Source: Leucobacter sp.
Lineage (GTDB): Bacteria > Actinomycetota > Actinomycetes > Actinomycetales > Microbacteriaceae
Reading direction: 5' to 3'
Length of the DNA stretch: 19,942 bases
Assembly: GCA_031178565.1 (NCBI GenBank)
Contig: JAPSIU010000018.1
Coordinates: 1 to 19,942 of the forward strand
Shown here piece by piece: positions 6,944 to 14,440 of this stretch; positions within the stretch are counted from its first letter, which is position 1, and each line of letters opens with the position of its first letter. Under the pieces are notes generated by a model. That model saw only the letters and a program-made list of their open reading frames with translations, did no database searches and was not told the origin of the DNA. The translations under genes were made by a program, and so were the position numbers.

Positions 6944-7576
6944 CTATTCTACGGATCGTGGACCGACCTCCGTCGGCGACGGGACCGCCTCGCCGATCGG
7001 GGTGAACGCACCCAGGATCGTGGCCGTGATGGCGAAGACCGCGTCGGACGGGTCCAGCCGACCGGCTTCGATATCGGCGGCGGCGCCGTGCGTCACACGG
7101 TGCAGCGTCCCGACCAGCCAGGCGGCGGGCAGATCGGTGCGGAACACCCCCTGCACGCGTCCGCGCTCGATGAGCCGCTCCACTCGCGCTGCGGGCCGGG
7201 CGTGCACCCCGCGGATCCGCTCCGCGGGCAGCACCTGCTCGGCAGCCGCGAAAAGCGATCCGACCCGCACGATCGACTCCCAACTGGTCGCGATCAGCCG
7301 GGAGAGCGCCTCACGGGCATCACCGCTCACATCCACCGCCTCCAGCAGCGCGTCGTTCGTCGCGATGGCCTGCAGCAGCGTCGCCTCGATGAGCTCGGCC
7401 CGCGAGGGGAAGTGTCCGTACAGGGTGACGCGGCCCACTCCCGCGGCACGGGCGATATCCGCGACGCTCGCGTCGGGATCCCGGCTCAGCTCTCGGGCCG
7501 CCGCATCGAGGATCGACGCGATGTTCCGGCGCGCGTCCGCGCGTTTCGGCCGCGCGATGTTCGTCTCTGCCGGCAT
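6944..7576 (-). CDS. TetR/AcrR family transcriptional regulator
   Basis: Ligand-responsive DNA-binding repressor; 210 residues, typical length. The N-terminal domain (RRNIASILDAAARELSRDPD) leads into the helix-turn-helix at about 38-57 (VADIARAAGVGRVTLYGHF), and the C-terminal half is a divergent all-helical ligand domain. The start is ATG 7576 with GGAGG a few bases upstream; the frame stays open further 5' without regulator-like sequence. It is divergent from the RibD/DHFR-like gene and lies directly upstream of the alpha/beta hydrolase gene, so one or both are likely targets. A 13-bp dyad overlaps its own -10. Confidence 0.92.
   Translation of the reverse strand: MPAETNIARPKRADARRNIASILDAAARELSRDPDASVADIARAAGVGRVTLYGHFPSRAELIEATLLQAIATNDALLEAVDVSGDAREALSRLIATSWESIVRVGSLFAAAEQVLPAERIRGVHARPAARVERLIERGRVQGVFRTDLPAAWLVGTLHRVTHGAAADIEAGRLDPSDAVFAITATILGAFTPIGEAVPSPTEVGPRSVE
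6946..6951 (-). promoter_or_regulatory. Putative leaderless -10 box of the alpha/beta hydrolase gene
   Basis: TAGAAT on the minus strand, then AGCGGC, then ATG. It starts within the last base of the TetR stop codon. Confidence 0.45.
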
Positions 7577-7601
7577 CTTGCCTCCGTGACTCTGGTGGAC
7601 G

Positions 7602-7614
7602 GTATTCACTATAC
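7602..7614. promoter_or_regulatory. Candidate TetR operator and -10 of the regulator gene
   Basis: GTATTCACTATAC has GTAT/ATAC arms around a five-base centre. On the minus strand it contains TATAGT, a good -10 box about 30 bases before the regulator ATG. A similar string, TTCAACTATA, occurs at 7699-7708 in the leader of the divergent gene. Autoregulation is inferred. Confidence 0.4.
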
Positions 7615-7665
7615 GAGCGATGCGCGCCTGCACTCGGTCGCAGGCCGGCGAAGGCATTCCGGCTG

Positions 7666-7694
7666 TTGACCGCCGCGCACACAAGTCGTACTCT
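7666..7694 (+). promoter_or_regulatory. Promoter of the RibD/DHFR-like gene
   Basis: TTGACC (7666-7671), a 17-base spacer and TACTCT (7689-7694). An AAGGAG Shine-Dalgarno follows near 7708, about ten bases before ATG 7725. Confidence 0.55.
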
Positions 7695-7724
7695 ACTGTT
7701 CAACTATAAGGAGCGTGGTATCTC

Positions 7725-8306
7725 ATGGCGACCTACACCTTCGACGTTTTCACCAGCCTCGACGGCTACGGCTCGGCGACCGACGAGTGGGGCGGCTACT
7801 GGGGCAAGCAGGGCCCCGAGCTGCTCGATCATCGCGATCGTCTCCACGCCGAGGAGCCGCTGATGGTGTTCGGCCCTGCGACGTATCGGATGTTCGCCGG
7901 GTTCCTCCTCGGGGACATGGAACTCGACCCCTGGGTCACCCGCATGGGGGCGCTCCCGAAGGTCGTCATGTCGGAGTCCATGACGGATGACGAACCCCTC
8001 CCGCTGCCCGACACGACGCTCGTGCGCGGGAACGCCGTCGACGTCGTCGCCCGCCTCAAGGAGGAGTCGGAGGTTCCCCTGCGATCGCACGGCAGCCTCT
8101 CGCTGAACCGCGCTCTCATGGCTGCGGGGCTCGTCGACCGGCTCCAGCTGACGGTCTTCCCCGTCATCACCGGGCTCACCGGGGAGGATCCCGTGTTCCG
8201 CGGCGCCGCTGACTTCGACCTGGAGCTCATCGAGTCCCGCACGCTGGACGGCGACATCCAGGAACTCACCTACGCGCCGACCCCGCACCGCCCGCGCGCG
8301 AGATGA
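7725..8306 (+). CDS. Dihydrofolate reductase/RibD C-terminal domain family protein
   Basis: Probable NAD(P)H-dependent reductase of the RibD-C/DHFR-like fold; the physiological substrate is unknown. The 193 residues start MATYTFDVFTSLDGYGS, the typical first strand and turn. GPATYRMFAG is the nucleotide-contact region, and GSLSLNRALMAAGLVDRLQL followed by VFPVITG is the signature of the second half. It is not a folA-type housekeeping DHFR; such stand-alone proteins often sit beside regulators. The start is ATG 7725 with AAGGAG. It diverges from the TetR gene, which may control it. Confidence 0.88.
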   Translation: MATYTFDVFTSLDGYGSATDEWGGYWGKQGPELLDHRDRLHAEEPLMVFGPATYRMFAGFLLGDMELDPWVTRMGALPKVVMSESMTDDEPLPLPDTTLVRGNAVDVVARLKEESEVPLRSHGSLSLNRALMAAGLVDRLQLTVFPVITGLTGEDPVFRGAADFDLELIESRTLDGDIQELTYAPTPHRPRAR

Positions 8307-8429
8307 GCCGTGCGATCGTCGCTCGAGGGTGAGAAGGCGGCGATTGAGGCTGCAGTACGGCGACGACATCGCCGCCAGAGCCGCCAGGCAACCCTCCGAT
8401 CCTGTTCGGGCCCCGATCGGCACAACGAA

Positions 8430-8465
8430 CGAACCCTGCCCCGCGTCGACGCGGGGCAGGGTTCG
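8430..8465. terminator. 36-bp perfect palindrome, terminator of the tRNA operon and of the reductase gene
   Basis: A perfect palindrome centred between 8447 and 8448; the arms start CGAACCCTGCCCC and the centre is CGTCGACG. It lies 16 bases beyond the 3' end of tRNA-Ala and about 120 bases after the reductase stop, so it can end both. The sequence 8307-8429 holds nothing else that I recognise. Confidence 0.75.
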
Positions 8466-8481
8466 AATAGTTCCGATTACG

Positions 8482-8554
8482 TGGATCCTGGGAGAATCGA
8501 ACTCCCGACATCCTGCTTGCAAAGCAGGCGCTCTACCAACTGAGCTAAGGACCC
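8482..8554 (-). tRNA. alaT: tRNA-Ala(TGC)
   Basis: The 73-nt cloverleaf reads GGGTCCTTAGCTCAGTTGG from 8554. The acceptor stem GGGTCCT/AGGATCC contains the G3·U70 wobble that identifies alanine tRNAs. The anticodon stem-loop CTGCTTTGCAAGCAG gives anticodon TGC. The T arm has GTTCGAT. CCA is not encoded. It is the second gene of the pair after tRNA-Ile. Confidence 0.98.
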
Positions 8555-8555
8555 G

Positions 8556-8581
8556 CTGAATCACACGAGTGTGCCATTCAG
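8556..8581 (-). other. Intergenic hairpin between the two tRNAs
   Basis: CTGAAT-CACAC / GTGTG-ATTCAG form an 11-bp stem with a GA loop and a two-base bulge, filling almost the entire 27-base spacer. It may guide processing of the tRNA-Ile-tRNA-Ala precursor. Confidence 0.5.
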
Positions 8582-8655
8582 TGGGGCTACCAGGACTTGA
8601 ACCTGGGACCTCTTCATTATCAGTGAAGCGCTCTAACCGCCTGAGCTATAGCCCC
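8582..8655 (-). tRNA. ileT: tRNA-Ile(GAT)
   Basis: The 74-nt cloverleaf starts GGGGCTATAGCTCAGGCGG at 8655 and ends GTAGCCCCA. The anticodon stem CTTCA/TGAAG encloses CTGATAA, anticodon GAT. The T arm has GTTCAAG. CCA is not encoded. The position after gyrA-DUF3566 matches the ileT-alaT pair of other actinobacteria. Confidence 0.98.
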
Positions 8656-8673
8656 TTGACCAAGCAATGACTC

Positions 8674-8679
8674 TACCCG
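8674..8679 (-). promoter_or_regulatory. Candidate tRNA operon -10 box
   Basis: TAGAGT on the minus strand about 19 bases before the tRNA-Ile 5' end, with a weak TTCGAT 17 bases upstream in the -35 position. Confidence 0.45.
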
Positions 8680-8729
8680 ATGCGCGGCGAAAATCGAAAT
8701 CCGTTCCGCACACCGGGCGAGTTCGCCGC

Positions 8730-9137
8730 CTAGTTGCTCGTGAATCCGAGCTGGAACCCGCCCAGCACACGCACGAGCAGGTTGTACACCAGCGCACCGA
8801 CGGCACCGAGCGCCGTCCCCACGATGGTGTTCAGGATCGCCACCACGACCGAGAAGCCGAGTACCTGCGGGAAACCGATGATCTTCATGAGGCTGTTCTC
8901 CTCACCCACGATGTCCATGAACACCGCGTCGACCTGCGCGAAGACGCCGGTCTGCAGGAGGACCGTGTAGATCAGGATCGTCGCGACCACACTCACGATG
9001 GCGAGGCAGATCGAGACCAGGAAGGAGAACTTCACCGCCGACCAGAAGTCGATGTAGACCAGCTTCAGGCGGACCTGCTTGGAGGGGGCCTTCTTGCGGG
9101 TCTTCTTGGCCAGCTTGTCGGCGACAGTGTTACTCAT
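8730..9137 (-). CDS. DUF3566 transmembrane protein
   Basis: Conserved actinobacterial membrane protein of unknown function, regularly found after gyrA. The 135 residues have a basic cytoplasmic N-terminus (ADKLAKKTRKKAPSKQ), a conserved KLVYIDFWSAVKFSF stretch, a first membrane segment at about 37-60, an extracytoplasmic loop (QVDAVFMDIVGEENSLMK), a second at 92-122 and the family's C-terminal VRVLGGFQLGF. Its ATG lies inside the end of gyrA (eight-base overlap), so it is co-translated with gyrase. Homologues in other genera often have a long N-terminal extension that is missing here. Confidence 0.93.
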   Translation of the reverse strand: MSNTVADKLAKKTRKKAPSKQVRLKLVYIDFWSAVKFSFLVSICLAIVSVVATILIYTVLLQTGVFAQVDAVFMDIVGEENSLMKIIGFPQVLGFSVVVAILNTIVGTALGAVGALVYNLLVRVLGGFQLGFTSN

Positions 9138-11712
9138 TCACGTCTTCCTTGTTCTCTGCGGACTCGGCATCCCGGGCCTCGGACTCCGCGTCTTCGAGCC
9201 CGCGCTCCGAATTACGCGCGATGCCAATGATACGGTCCCCCTCTGGGAATCGCGCGAAGACGACACCCATCGTGTTGCGTCCCTTCGCCGGAACCTCGGC
9301 GACGCCGGAGCGCACGACCTTCCCGCTCGCGAGGACCGCGAGGACCTCGTCCGCGTCGTCGACGATGAGTCCGCCCACGAGATCGCCGCGGTTCTCATCC
9401 AGCTTCGCGACCTTGATCCCGTAGCCTCCGCGCTGCTGCACCCGGTACTCGTGGACGGCCGTGCGCTTGGCGTAGCCTCCCTCGGTGACGACGAAGACGA
9501 AGCCCTCCCCGTCCTTCAACCGAGAGGCCGAGAGGAGTGCGTCCCCCTCGCGGAAGTTCATGCCCCGCACACCGCTGGTCGACCGACCCATCGGACGAAG
9601 TGCCTGATCAGAGGCGGTGAATCGAAGCGACATGCCGTGTCGGGAGACGAGCAGGACGTCGTCGTCGGCCTCGGCGATGAGCGCCTGCACGAGCTCGTCG
9701 CCCTCGCGCAGCTTGATCGCGATGATGCCGCCCGTGCGGTTCGTGTCGTACTCCGTCAACGCGGTCTTCTTCACGAGGCCGTCCCGGGTCGCGAGCACCA
9801 GGTACCCGGCGTCGGCGAAGTCGCGCACGTCGAGGATCTGCGTGACCGCCTCATCGGGTGCGAGCGCGAGCAGGTTCGCGAGGTGCTGGCCCTTCGAATC
9901 CCGTCCGCCCTCGGGAACCTCGTAGGTCTTCGCACGATAGACGCGCCCGGTGTTCGTGAAGAACAGCAGCCAGTGATGCGTCGTGGTGACGAAGAAGTGC
10001 TCGACGATGTCGTCGGCGCGCAGCTGCGCTCCCTTCACGCCCTTCCCACCGCGATGCTGCGAGCGGTAGTTGTCGATCCGGGTCCGCTTGACGTATCCGC
10101 CTCGCGTGACCGTGACGACCATCTCCTCCTCGGGGATGAGGTCCTCCATCGACATGTCGCCGTCGTATCCGTGCAGGATCGTCGTACGACGTTCGTCTCC
10201 GTACTTGGCGGTGAGCTCGTCGAGCTCCTCCATGATGATCGAGCGCTGCTCGGCGGGCGAGGCGAGGATCTCCTGGTACTCCTTGATCTGCCGCTCGAGC
10301 TTGGCGGCGAGATCCAGGATCTTCTGCCGCTCGAGCGCGGCGAGCCGGCGCAGCTGCAGACCGAGAATCGCGTCGGCCTGGAGCTGATCGACCGAGAGGA
10401 GGCTCATCAGTCCCTCGCGCGCCTCGTCCACGGTCGGCGAGCGGCGGATGAGCGCGATGACCTCGTCCAGCGCGTCGAGCGCCTTGAGATAGCCGCGCTG
10501 GATGTGAGCCTCGGCCTCGGCCTTCCTCAGGCGGTACTCGGTACGGCGGACGATGACCTCGATCTGGTGCTTCACCCAGTAGGTGATGAAGCCGTCGAGC
10601 GAGAGCGTGCGCGGCACGCCGTCGACGATGGCGAGCATGTTCGCGCCGAAGTTGTCCTGCAGCTGCGTGTGCTTGTACAGGTTGTTGAGCACGACCTTGG
10701 GGATCGCGTCCCGCTTCAGCACGACGACGAGCCGCTGACCCGTGCGGCCGCTGCTCTCGTCGCGGATATCCGCGATGCCCTGAACCTTGTTCTCCTTGAC
10801 GAGGTCCGCGATCTTCACCGCGAGGTTGTCGGGATTCACCTGGTAGGGCAGTTCGGTGATGACAAGGCAGGCGCGCCCCTGCAGCTCCTCGATGTTCACC
10901 ACCGCGCGCATGGTGATCGAGCCGCGGCCGGTCGCGTAGGCCTCGCGGATCCCCCTCGTGCCGAGGATCTGCGCGCCGGTCGGGAAGTCGGGCCCGGTGA
11001 TCCGCTCCATGAGCGCCTCGAGCAGCTCCTCGCGCGACGCCTCGGGGTTCTCGAGATGCCACTTGGCACCGGAGGCCACCTCACGAAGGTTGTGCGGGGG
11101 AATGTTGGTCGCCATTCCGACGGCGATGCCGACCGAACCGTTGACCAGCAGGTTCGGGAACCGCGCTGTCAGGACCGTCGGCTCCTGCGTCCGACCGTCG
11201 TAGTTGTCCTGGAAATCGACGGTGTCCTCGTCGATGTCGCGCACCATCTCCATGGCGAGCGGGGACATCTTGGTCTCGGTGTATCGGTGGGCGGCGGCTC
11301 CGTCGTTTCCGGGCGAGCCGAAATTGCCCTGGCCGAGCGCGAGCGGGTATCGCATGGCCCACGGCTGAACGAGGCGCACCAGGGAGTCGTAGACCGCGCT
11401 GTCGCCGTGGGGGTGGAACTGGCCCATGACGTCGCCGATGACGCGGGTGCACTTCGAGAACGACTTGTCGGGGCGGTACCCCCCGTCGTACATCGTGTAG
11501 ATGACGCGCCGGTGGACCGGCTTCAGTCCATCGCGGACGTCGGGAAGCGCGCGTCCCACGATGACGCTCATCGCGTAGTCGAGGTAGGACCGCTGCATCT
11601 CCAGCTGCAGGTCGACCTGATCGATCCTGCCGTGGAGTCCGTGCACGCTCTCGGCCGCGGGCGAGGTCTCGGTTTCGGGAGTCTGGTTCTCAGATGTCAA
11701 GGAAGCGCACAT
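9130..11712 (-). CDS. gyrA: DNA gyrase subunit A
   Basis: Breaks and rejoins DNA in the gyrase A2B2 complex, introducing negative supercoils. About 860 residues, a normal length. The winged-helix core starts RIDQVDLQLEMQRSYLDYAM, the catalytic Tyr144 is in AAHRYTETKM, and the quinolone-resistance region HPHGDSAVYDS keeps the wild-type Ser and Asp (E. coli Ser83 and Asp87 equivalents). The C-terminal beta-pinwheel has the GyrA-box variant QHRGGKG, and the protein ends in an acidic tail (EDAESEARDAESAENKEDVNE region). The start is uncertain: ATG 11712 lies inside the end of gyrB, while TTG 11700 (MTSENQ) has a better-spaced AAGGA. Both overlap gyrB, so the genes are coupled. The reading frame continues upstream inside gyrB, which is a shadow. 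Confidence 0.97.
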   Translation of the reverse strand: MCASLTSENQTPETETSPAAESVHGLHGRIDQVDLQLEMQRSYLDYAMSVIVGRALPDVRDGLKPVHRRVIYTMYDGGYRPDKSFSKCTRVIGDVMGQFHPHGDSAVYDSLVRLVQPWAMRYPLALGQGNFGSPGNDGAAAHRYTETKMSPLAMEMVRDIDEDTVDFQDNYDGRTQEPTVLTARFPNLLVNGSVGIAVGMATNIPPHNLREVASGAKWHLENPEASREELLEALMERITGPDFPTGAQILGTRGIREAYATGRGSITMRAVVNIEELQGRACLVITELPYQVNPDNLAVKIADLVKENKVQGIADIRDESSGRTGQRLVVVLKRDAIPKVVLNNLYKHTQLQDNFGANMLAIVDGVPRTLSLDGFITYWVKHQIEVIVRRTEYRLRKAEAEAHIQRGYLKALDALDEVIALIRRSPTVDEAREGLMSLLSVDQLQADAILGLQLRRLAALERQKILDLAAKLERQIKEYQEILASPAEQRSIIMEELDELTAKYGDERRTTILHGYDGDMSMEDLIPEEEMVVTVTRGGYVKRTRIDNYRSQHRGGKGVKGAQLRADDIVEHFFVTTTHHWLLFFTNTGRVYRAKTYEVPEGGRDSKGQHLANLLALAPDEAVTQILDVRDFADAGYLVLATRDGLVKKTALTEYDTNRTGGIIAIKLREGDELVQALIAEADDDVLLVSRHGMSLRFTASDQALRPMGRSTSGVRGMNFREGDALLSASRLKDGEGFVFVVTEGGYAKRTAVHEYRVQQRGGYGIKVAKLDENRGDLVGGLIVDDADEVLAVLASGKVVRSGVAEVPAKGRNTMGVVFARFPEGDRIIGIARNSERGLEDAESEARDAESAENKEDVNE

Positions 11713-13687
11713 CCTTCGCGTTCTGCTGGATGAAGTTGCGTCGGGATTCGACGTCCTCCCCCATGAGGGTGGAGAAGATCTCGTCCGCGACCGCGGCATC
11801 GTCCATGGTCACCTGCAGCAGTGTGCGGGTGTCGGGGTTCATCGTGGTCTCCCACAGTTCTTCGTAATTCATCTCGCCGAGGCCCTTGTAGCGCTGCACG
11901 CCGCTCTCCTTCTGGAGCCGCTTGCCGCTCTCGGCGCCCGCGGCGAGGCGGGCATCGCGCTCCGCATCGCTGAAGACGTACTCGTGCTCGGAGTTCACCC
12001 ACTTGATCCGGTACAGGGGCGGCTGGGCGAGATACACGTAGCCGAGATCGATCAACGGGCGCATGTAGCGGAACAGCAGGGTCAGCAGCAGCGTGGTGAT
12101 GTGCTGACCGTCCACGTCGGCGTCCGCCATGAGCACGATCTTGTGGTATCGGGCCTTCTCCGGGGTGAAGTCCTCGCCGATGCCCGCGCCGAATGCGGTG
12201 ATCATCGCCTGCACCTCCGCGTTGTTCAGCGCGCGGTCGAGGCGAGCCTTCTCCACGTTGAGGATCTTGCCTCGCAGCGGAAGGATCGCCTGAGTTTCGG
12301 GATTGCGGCCGGTCTTCGCGGATCCGCCCGCCGAGTCGCCCTCGACGATGAAGATCTCTGAGAGGGTGGGATCCTTGCTCGAGCAGTCCGCGAGCTTGCC
12401 GGGCATGCCGCCGGATTCGAGAAGCCCCTTGCGTCGAGCCGTCTCGCGAGCCTTCCGAGCGGCGAGACGCGCCGAGGCCGCCTGGATCGACTTTCGGATC
12501 ACATCCTTGGCTGGGCCGGGATTGCGCTCGAGCCAGTCGCCGAGCTGGTCCCCGACCACCTTCTGCACGAAGGCCTTGGCTTCGGTGTTGCCGAGCTTCG
12601 TCTTGGTCTGACCCTCGAATTGCGGTTCGCCGAGCTTCACCGAGATCACTGCGGTGAGGCCCTCCCGGACGTCCTCCCCCGAGAGGTTCTCATCCTTCTC
12701 GCGCAGCAGATTCTTCTCGCGCGCGTAGCGGTTGACGAGTGTCGTCAGCGCGGCTCGGAAGCCCTCCTCGTGGGTACCGCCCTCGTGCGTGTTGATCGTG
12801 TTGGCGTAGGTGTGCACGCTCTCCGAATAGGACGTCGTCCACTGCATCGCGACCTCGACCGCGATCTTCCTCTCCGTGTCCTCGGCCTCGAAGGAGATGA
12901 TCTCCTCGTTCACGAGTTCGGCGCGCTTCGCCGCATTGATGTGATGGACGTAGTCCTCGATGCCGCGCTCGTAGAGGAACTCCTCGTGCAGCGCCGGCGG
13001 AGCGACCAGCTCACCCTTGTCGTTCTCGACCGGCTCCTGCGGGCGCTCATCGGTGATGGTGATCCTGAGTCCCTTGTTCAGGAACGCCATCTGCTGAAAT
13101 CGCGTGCGCAGCGTGGTGTAGTCGAAGTCGACGGTCTCGAAGATGTCGGCACTCGGCCAGAAGGTGATGGTGGTTCCGGTCGACTCGCTCGGCTCCCCCT
13201 TCGCCAGGGGCGCGTCCGGCACGCTGTTCGTGAACGACATGTTCCACGTGAAACCTTGGCGACGCACCTCCACCTCGAAGCGACTCGACAGCGCGTTGAC
13301 GACCGAGGATCCCACGCCGTGCAGGCCGCCCGAGACGGCGTACCCGCCGCCGCCGAACTTTCCGCCCGCGTGCAGGACTGTGAGCACCACTTCAACGGTC
13401 GACTTGGTGGGATCGCTCGAGTGAGGATCGACGGGGATACCGCGGCCGTTGTCGATGACCCGCACGCCGCCGTCCTCGAGGATCGTCACGTGAATGGTGT
13501 CGCAGTGCCCCGCGAGCGCTTCATCGACGGAGTTGTCGACGATCTCGGACACGAGGTGGTGCAGACCACGGGGGCCAGTCGATCCGATGTACATGCCAGG
13601 CCGCTTGCGTACCGCGTCGAGCCCTTCGAGCACTTGGATGGCGCCGGCGCCATACTCTTCCGCGGCCGCAGCCTGTTCTGAACTCAT
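11690..13687 (-). CDS. gyrB: DNA gyrase subunit B
   Basis: ATPase subunit of gyrase. 665 residues, the length typical of the short Gram-positive form. GHKL ATPase motifs are present: EIVDNSVDEALAG, VIDNGRGIPVD and GGLHGVGSSVVNAL. The transducer follows, then the TOPRIM domain with IVEGDSAGGSA, LPLRGKILNVEKA and MADADVDGQHI. The C-terminus is QRYKGLGEMN ... NAKDVRFLDI. The start is ATG 13687 with AAGGAT about 11 bases upstream. A parS-like 16-mer lies at 13240-13255. It is the first gene of gyrB-gyrA-DUF3566. Confidence 0.98.
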   Translation of the reverse strand: MSSEQAAAAEEYGAGAIQVLEGLDAVRKRPGMYIGSTGPRGLHHLVSEIVDNSVDEALAGHCDTIHVTILEDGGVRVIDNGRGIPVDPHSSDPTKSTVEVVLTVLHAGGKFGGGGYAVSGGLHGVGSSVVNALSSRFEVEVRRQGFTWNMSFTNSVPDAPLAKGEPSESTGTTITFWPSADIFETVDFDYTTLRTRFQQMAFLNKGLRITITDERPQEPVENDKGELVAPPALHEEFLYERGIEDYVHHINAAKRAELVNEEIISFEAEDTERKIAVEVAMQWTTSYSESVHTYANTINTHEGGTHEEGFRAALTTLVNRYAREKNLLREKDENLSGEDVREGLTAVISVKLGEPQFEGQTKTKLGNTEAKAFVQKVVGDQLGDWLERNPGPAKDVIRKSIQAASARLAARKARETARRKGLLESGGMPGKLADCSSKDPTLSEIFIVEGDSAGGSAKTGRNPETQAILPLRGKILNVEKARLDRALNNAEVQAMITAFGAGIGEDFTPEKARYHKIVLMADADVDGQHITTLLLTLLFRYMRPLIDLGYVYLAQPPLYRIKWVNSEHEYVFSDAERDARLAAGAESGKRLQKESGVQRYKGLGEMNYEELWETTMNPDTRTLLQVTMDDAAVADEIFSTLMGEDVESRRNFIQQNAKDVRFLDI
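13240..13255 (+). other. parS-like site inside gyrB
   Basis: TGTTCCACGTGAAACC differs from the consensus TGTTTCACGTGAAACA at positions 5 and 16; position 5 is tolerant in Bacillus subtilis parS. It encodes part of the GyrB FTWNM stretch, so chance is possible. Confidence 0.4.
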
Positions 13688-13951
13688 GCCTTGATTGATC
13701 CTTCTCTGGGCGTCTCAGAGCGTATTTTCACCCCGGGTACTTCCGCACACCAGCCTATCAAGGATCTGCCTCAAGACCGGCCATTGCGGCCTATCTACGG
13801 GGATATGGGAACCGGGATCGTCCCCCGGAGTTTCGGGTCTTCGAATACAGTGCGTCTCCACCCGTTGGCATCGGTGTTGCCCGGGCCGATCGGCCTGAGC
13901 AGAACCGCACTCGAGCCGCGAGCCCTGATCCCCTTCGAGGATGCCGTCGAG
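13688..13951. promoter_or_regulatory. gyrB leader and promoter region
   Basis: This 264-bp gap between dciA and gyrB holds a -10-like TAGGCT on the minus strand (13752-13757), about 65 bases before the gyrB ATG. A weak stem (CCGGG/CCCGG, about 13808-13830) could weakly terminate the dciA message. No convincing -35 and no gene were seen. Confidence 0.4.
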
Positions 13952-14440
13952 TCACCCGTACGTGTCGCGGGGGCCGCGGCCCCGCACCGTGCGCGGGCCG
14001 TGGCGCCAGCTCGGAGCTCCCGGGGCGAGGAAGCGCAGATCCCTGATCTCCGCGTCGGGGTACTCCCGCAGCAGGCGAGTCAGCATCTCCGCGCGAAGTC
14101 GCCGGAGCTCGGTCGCCCAGGTCGTCGAATCGCACTGGATCTGCAGCACTCCATGACTGATCCCCTGCACCGTCGTGTGCTCGGCGGTCGCCTCCCCCGC
14201 GAACTCGGGCCACTCCTCGATGATTCTGGCCTGCTCGAGTTCAACGCTCCAACCCATGTCGCTGGCCACGGTGACGAGGACGTCTCCGAGTGCCTTCGGA
14301 TCCCGGCCGAACCCGAAGGGCTTTCCCCCGGGTGCGTCTTCGGAGCTTCGCTTGCGCCGCCGAACCGGCGCGCCTCGCCAGATCGCCTTCGCCCGCAGAT
14401 AGGACGCGCTCGCGAATCCGGGTTCTCCCGCAGTCGGCAT
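13952..14440 (-). CDS. dciA: DUF721 protein, DciA-type helicase loader/operator
   Basis: Small protein that in many bacteria lacking DnaC/DnaI interacts with the replicative helicase and helps load it. 162 residues: a poorly conserved basic N-terminus with RKRSSEDAPGGKPFGFGRDP, then the DUF721/KH-like core: LGDVLVTVASDMGW, IIEEWPEFAG, GVLQIQCDSTTWATELRRL. An arginine-rich tail follows. The ATG shares one base with the recF stop (TGATG) and a GGAGGGGGG Shine-Dalgarno lies inside the recF end, fixing this start and the coupling; the longer open frame upstream overlaps recF. Position between recF and gyrB is typical in actinobacteria. Confidence 0.92.
   Translation of the reverse strand: MPTAGEPGFASASYLRAKAIWRGAPVRRRKRSSEDAPGGKPFGFGRDPKALGDVLVTVASDMGWSVELEQARIIEEWPEFAGEATAEHTTVQGISHGVLQIQCDSTTWATELRRLRAEMLTRLLREYPDAEIRDLRFLAPGAPSWRHGPRTVRGRGPRDTYG

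Noticed and set aside
4978..7005. A 675-codon open plus-strand frame across the 4836 gene, Nudix and hydrolase genes
   Set aside because: It runs through real genes in other frames and opposite strands, and its sequence is arginine- and proline-rich low-complexity translation without a domain.
7704..8564. A minus-strand frame opposite the reductase that begins in the tRNA-Ala gene
   Set aside because: Its first codons are tRNA sequence and the remainder is antisense to a recognised gene.
9130..11712. Fluoroquinolone-resistance change in GyrA
   Set aside because: The resistance region HPHGDSAVYDS keeps the Ser and Asp found in sensitive enzymes.
9079..11733. An 884-codon open frame on the plus strand opposite gyrA
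   Set aside because: It is the antisense of an unmistakable gyrA, has no family resemblance and reflects high GC content.
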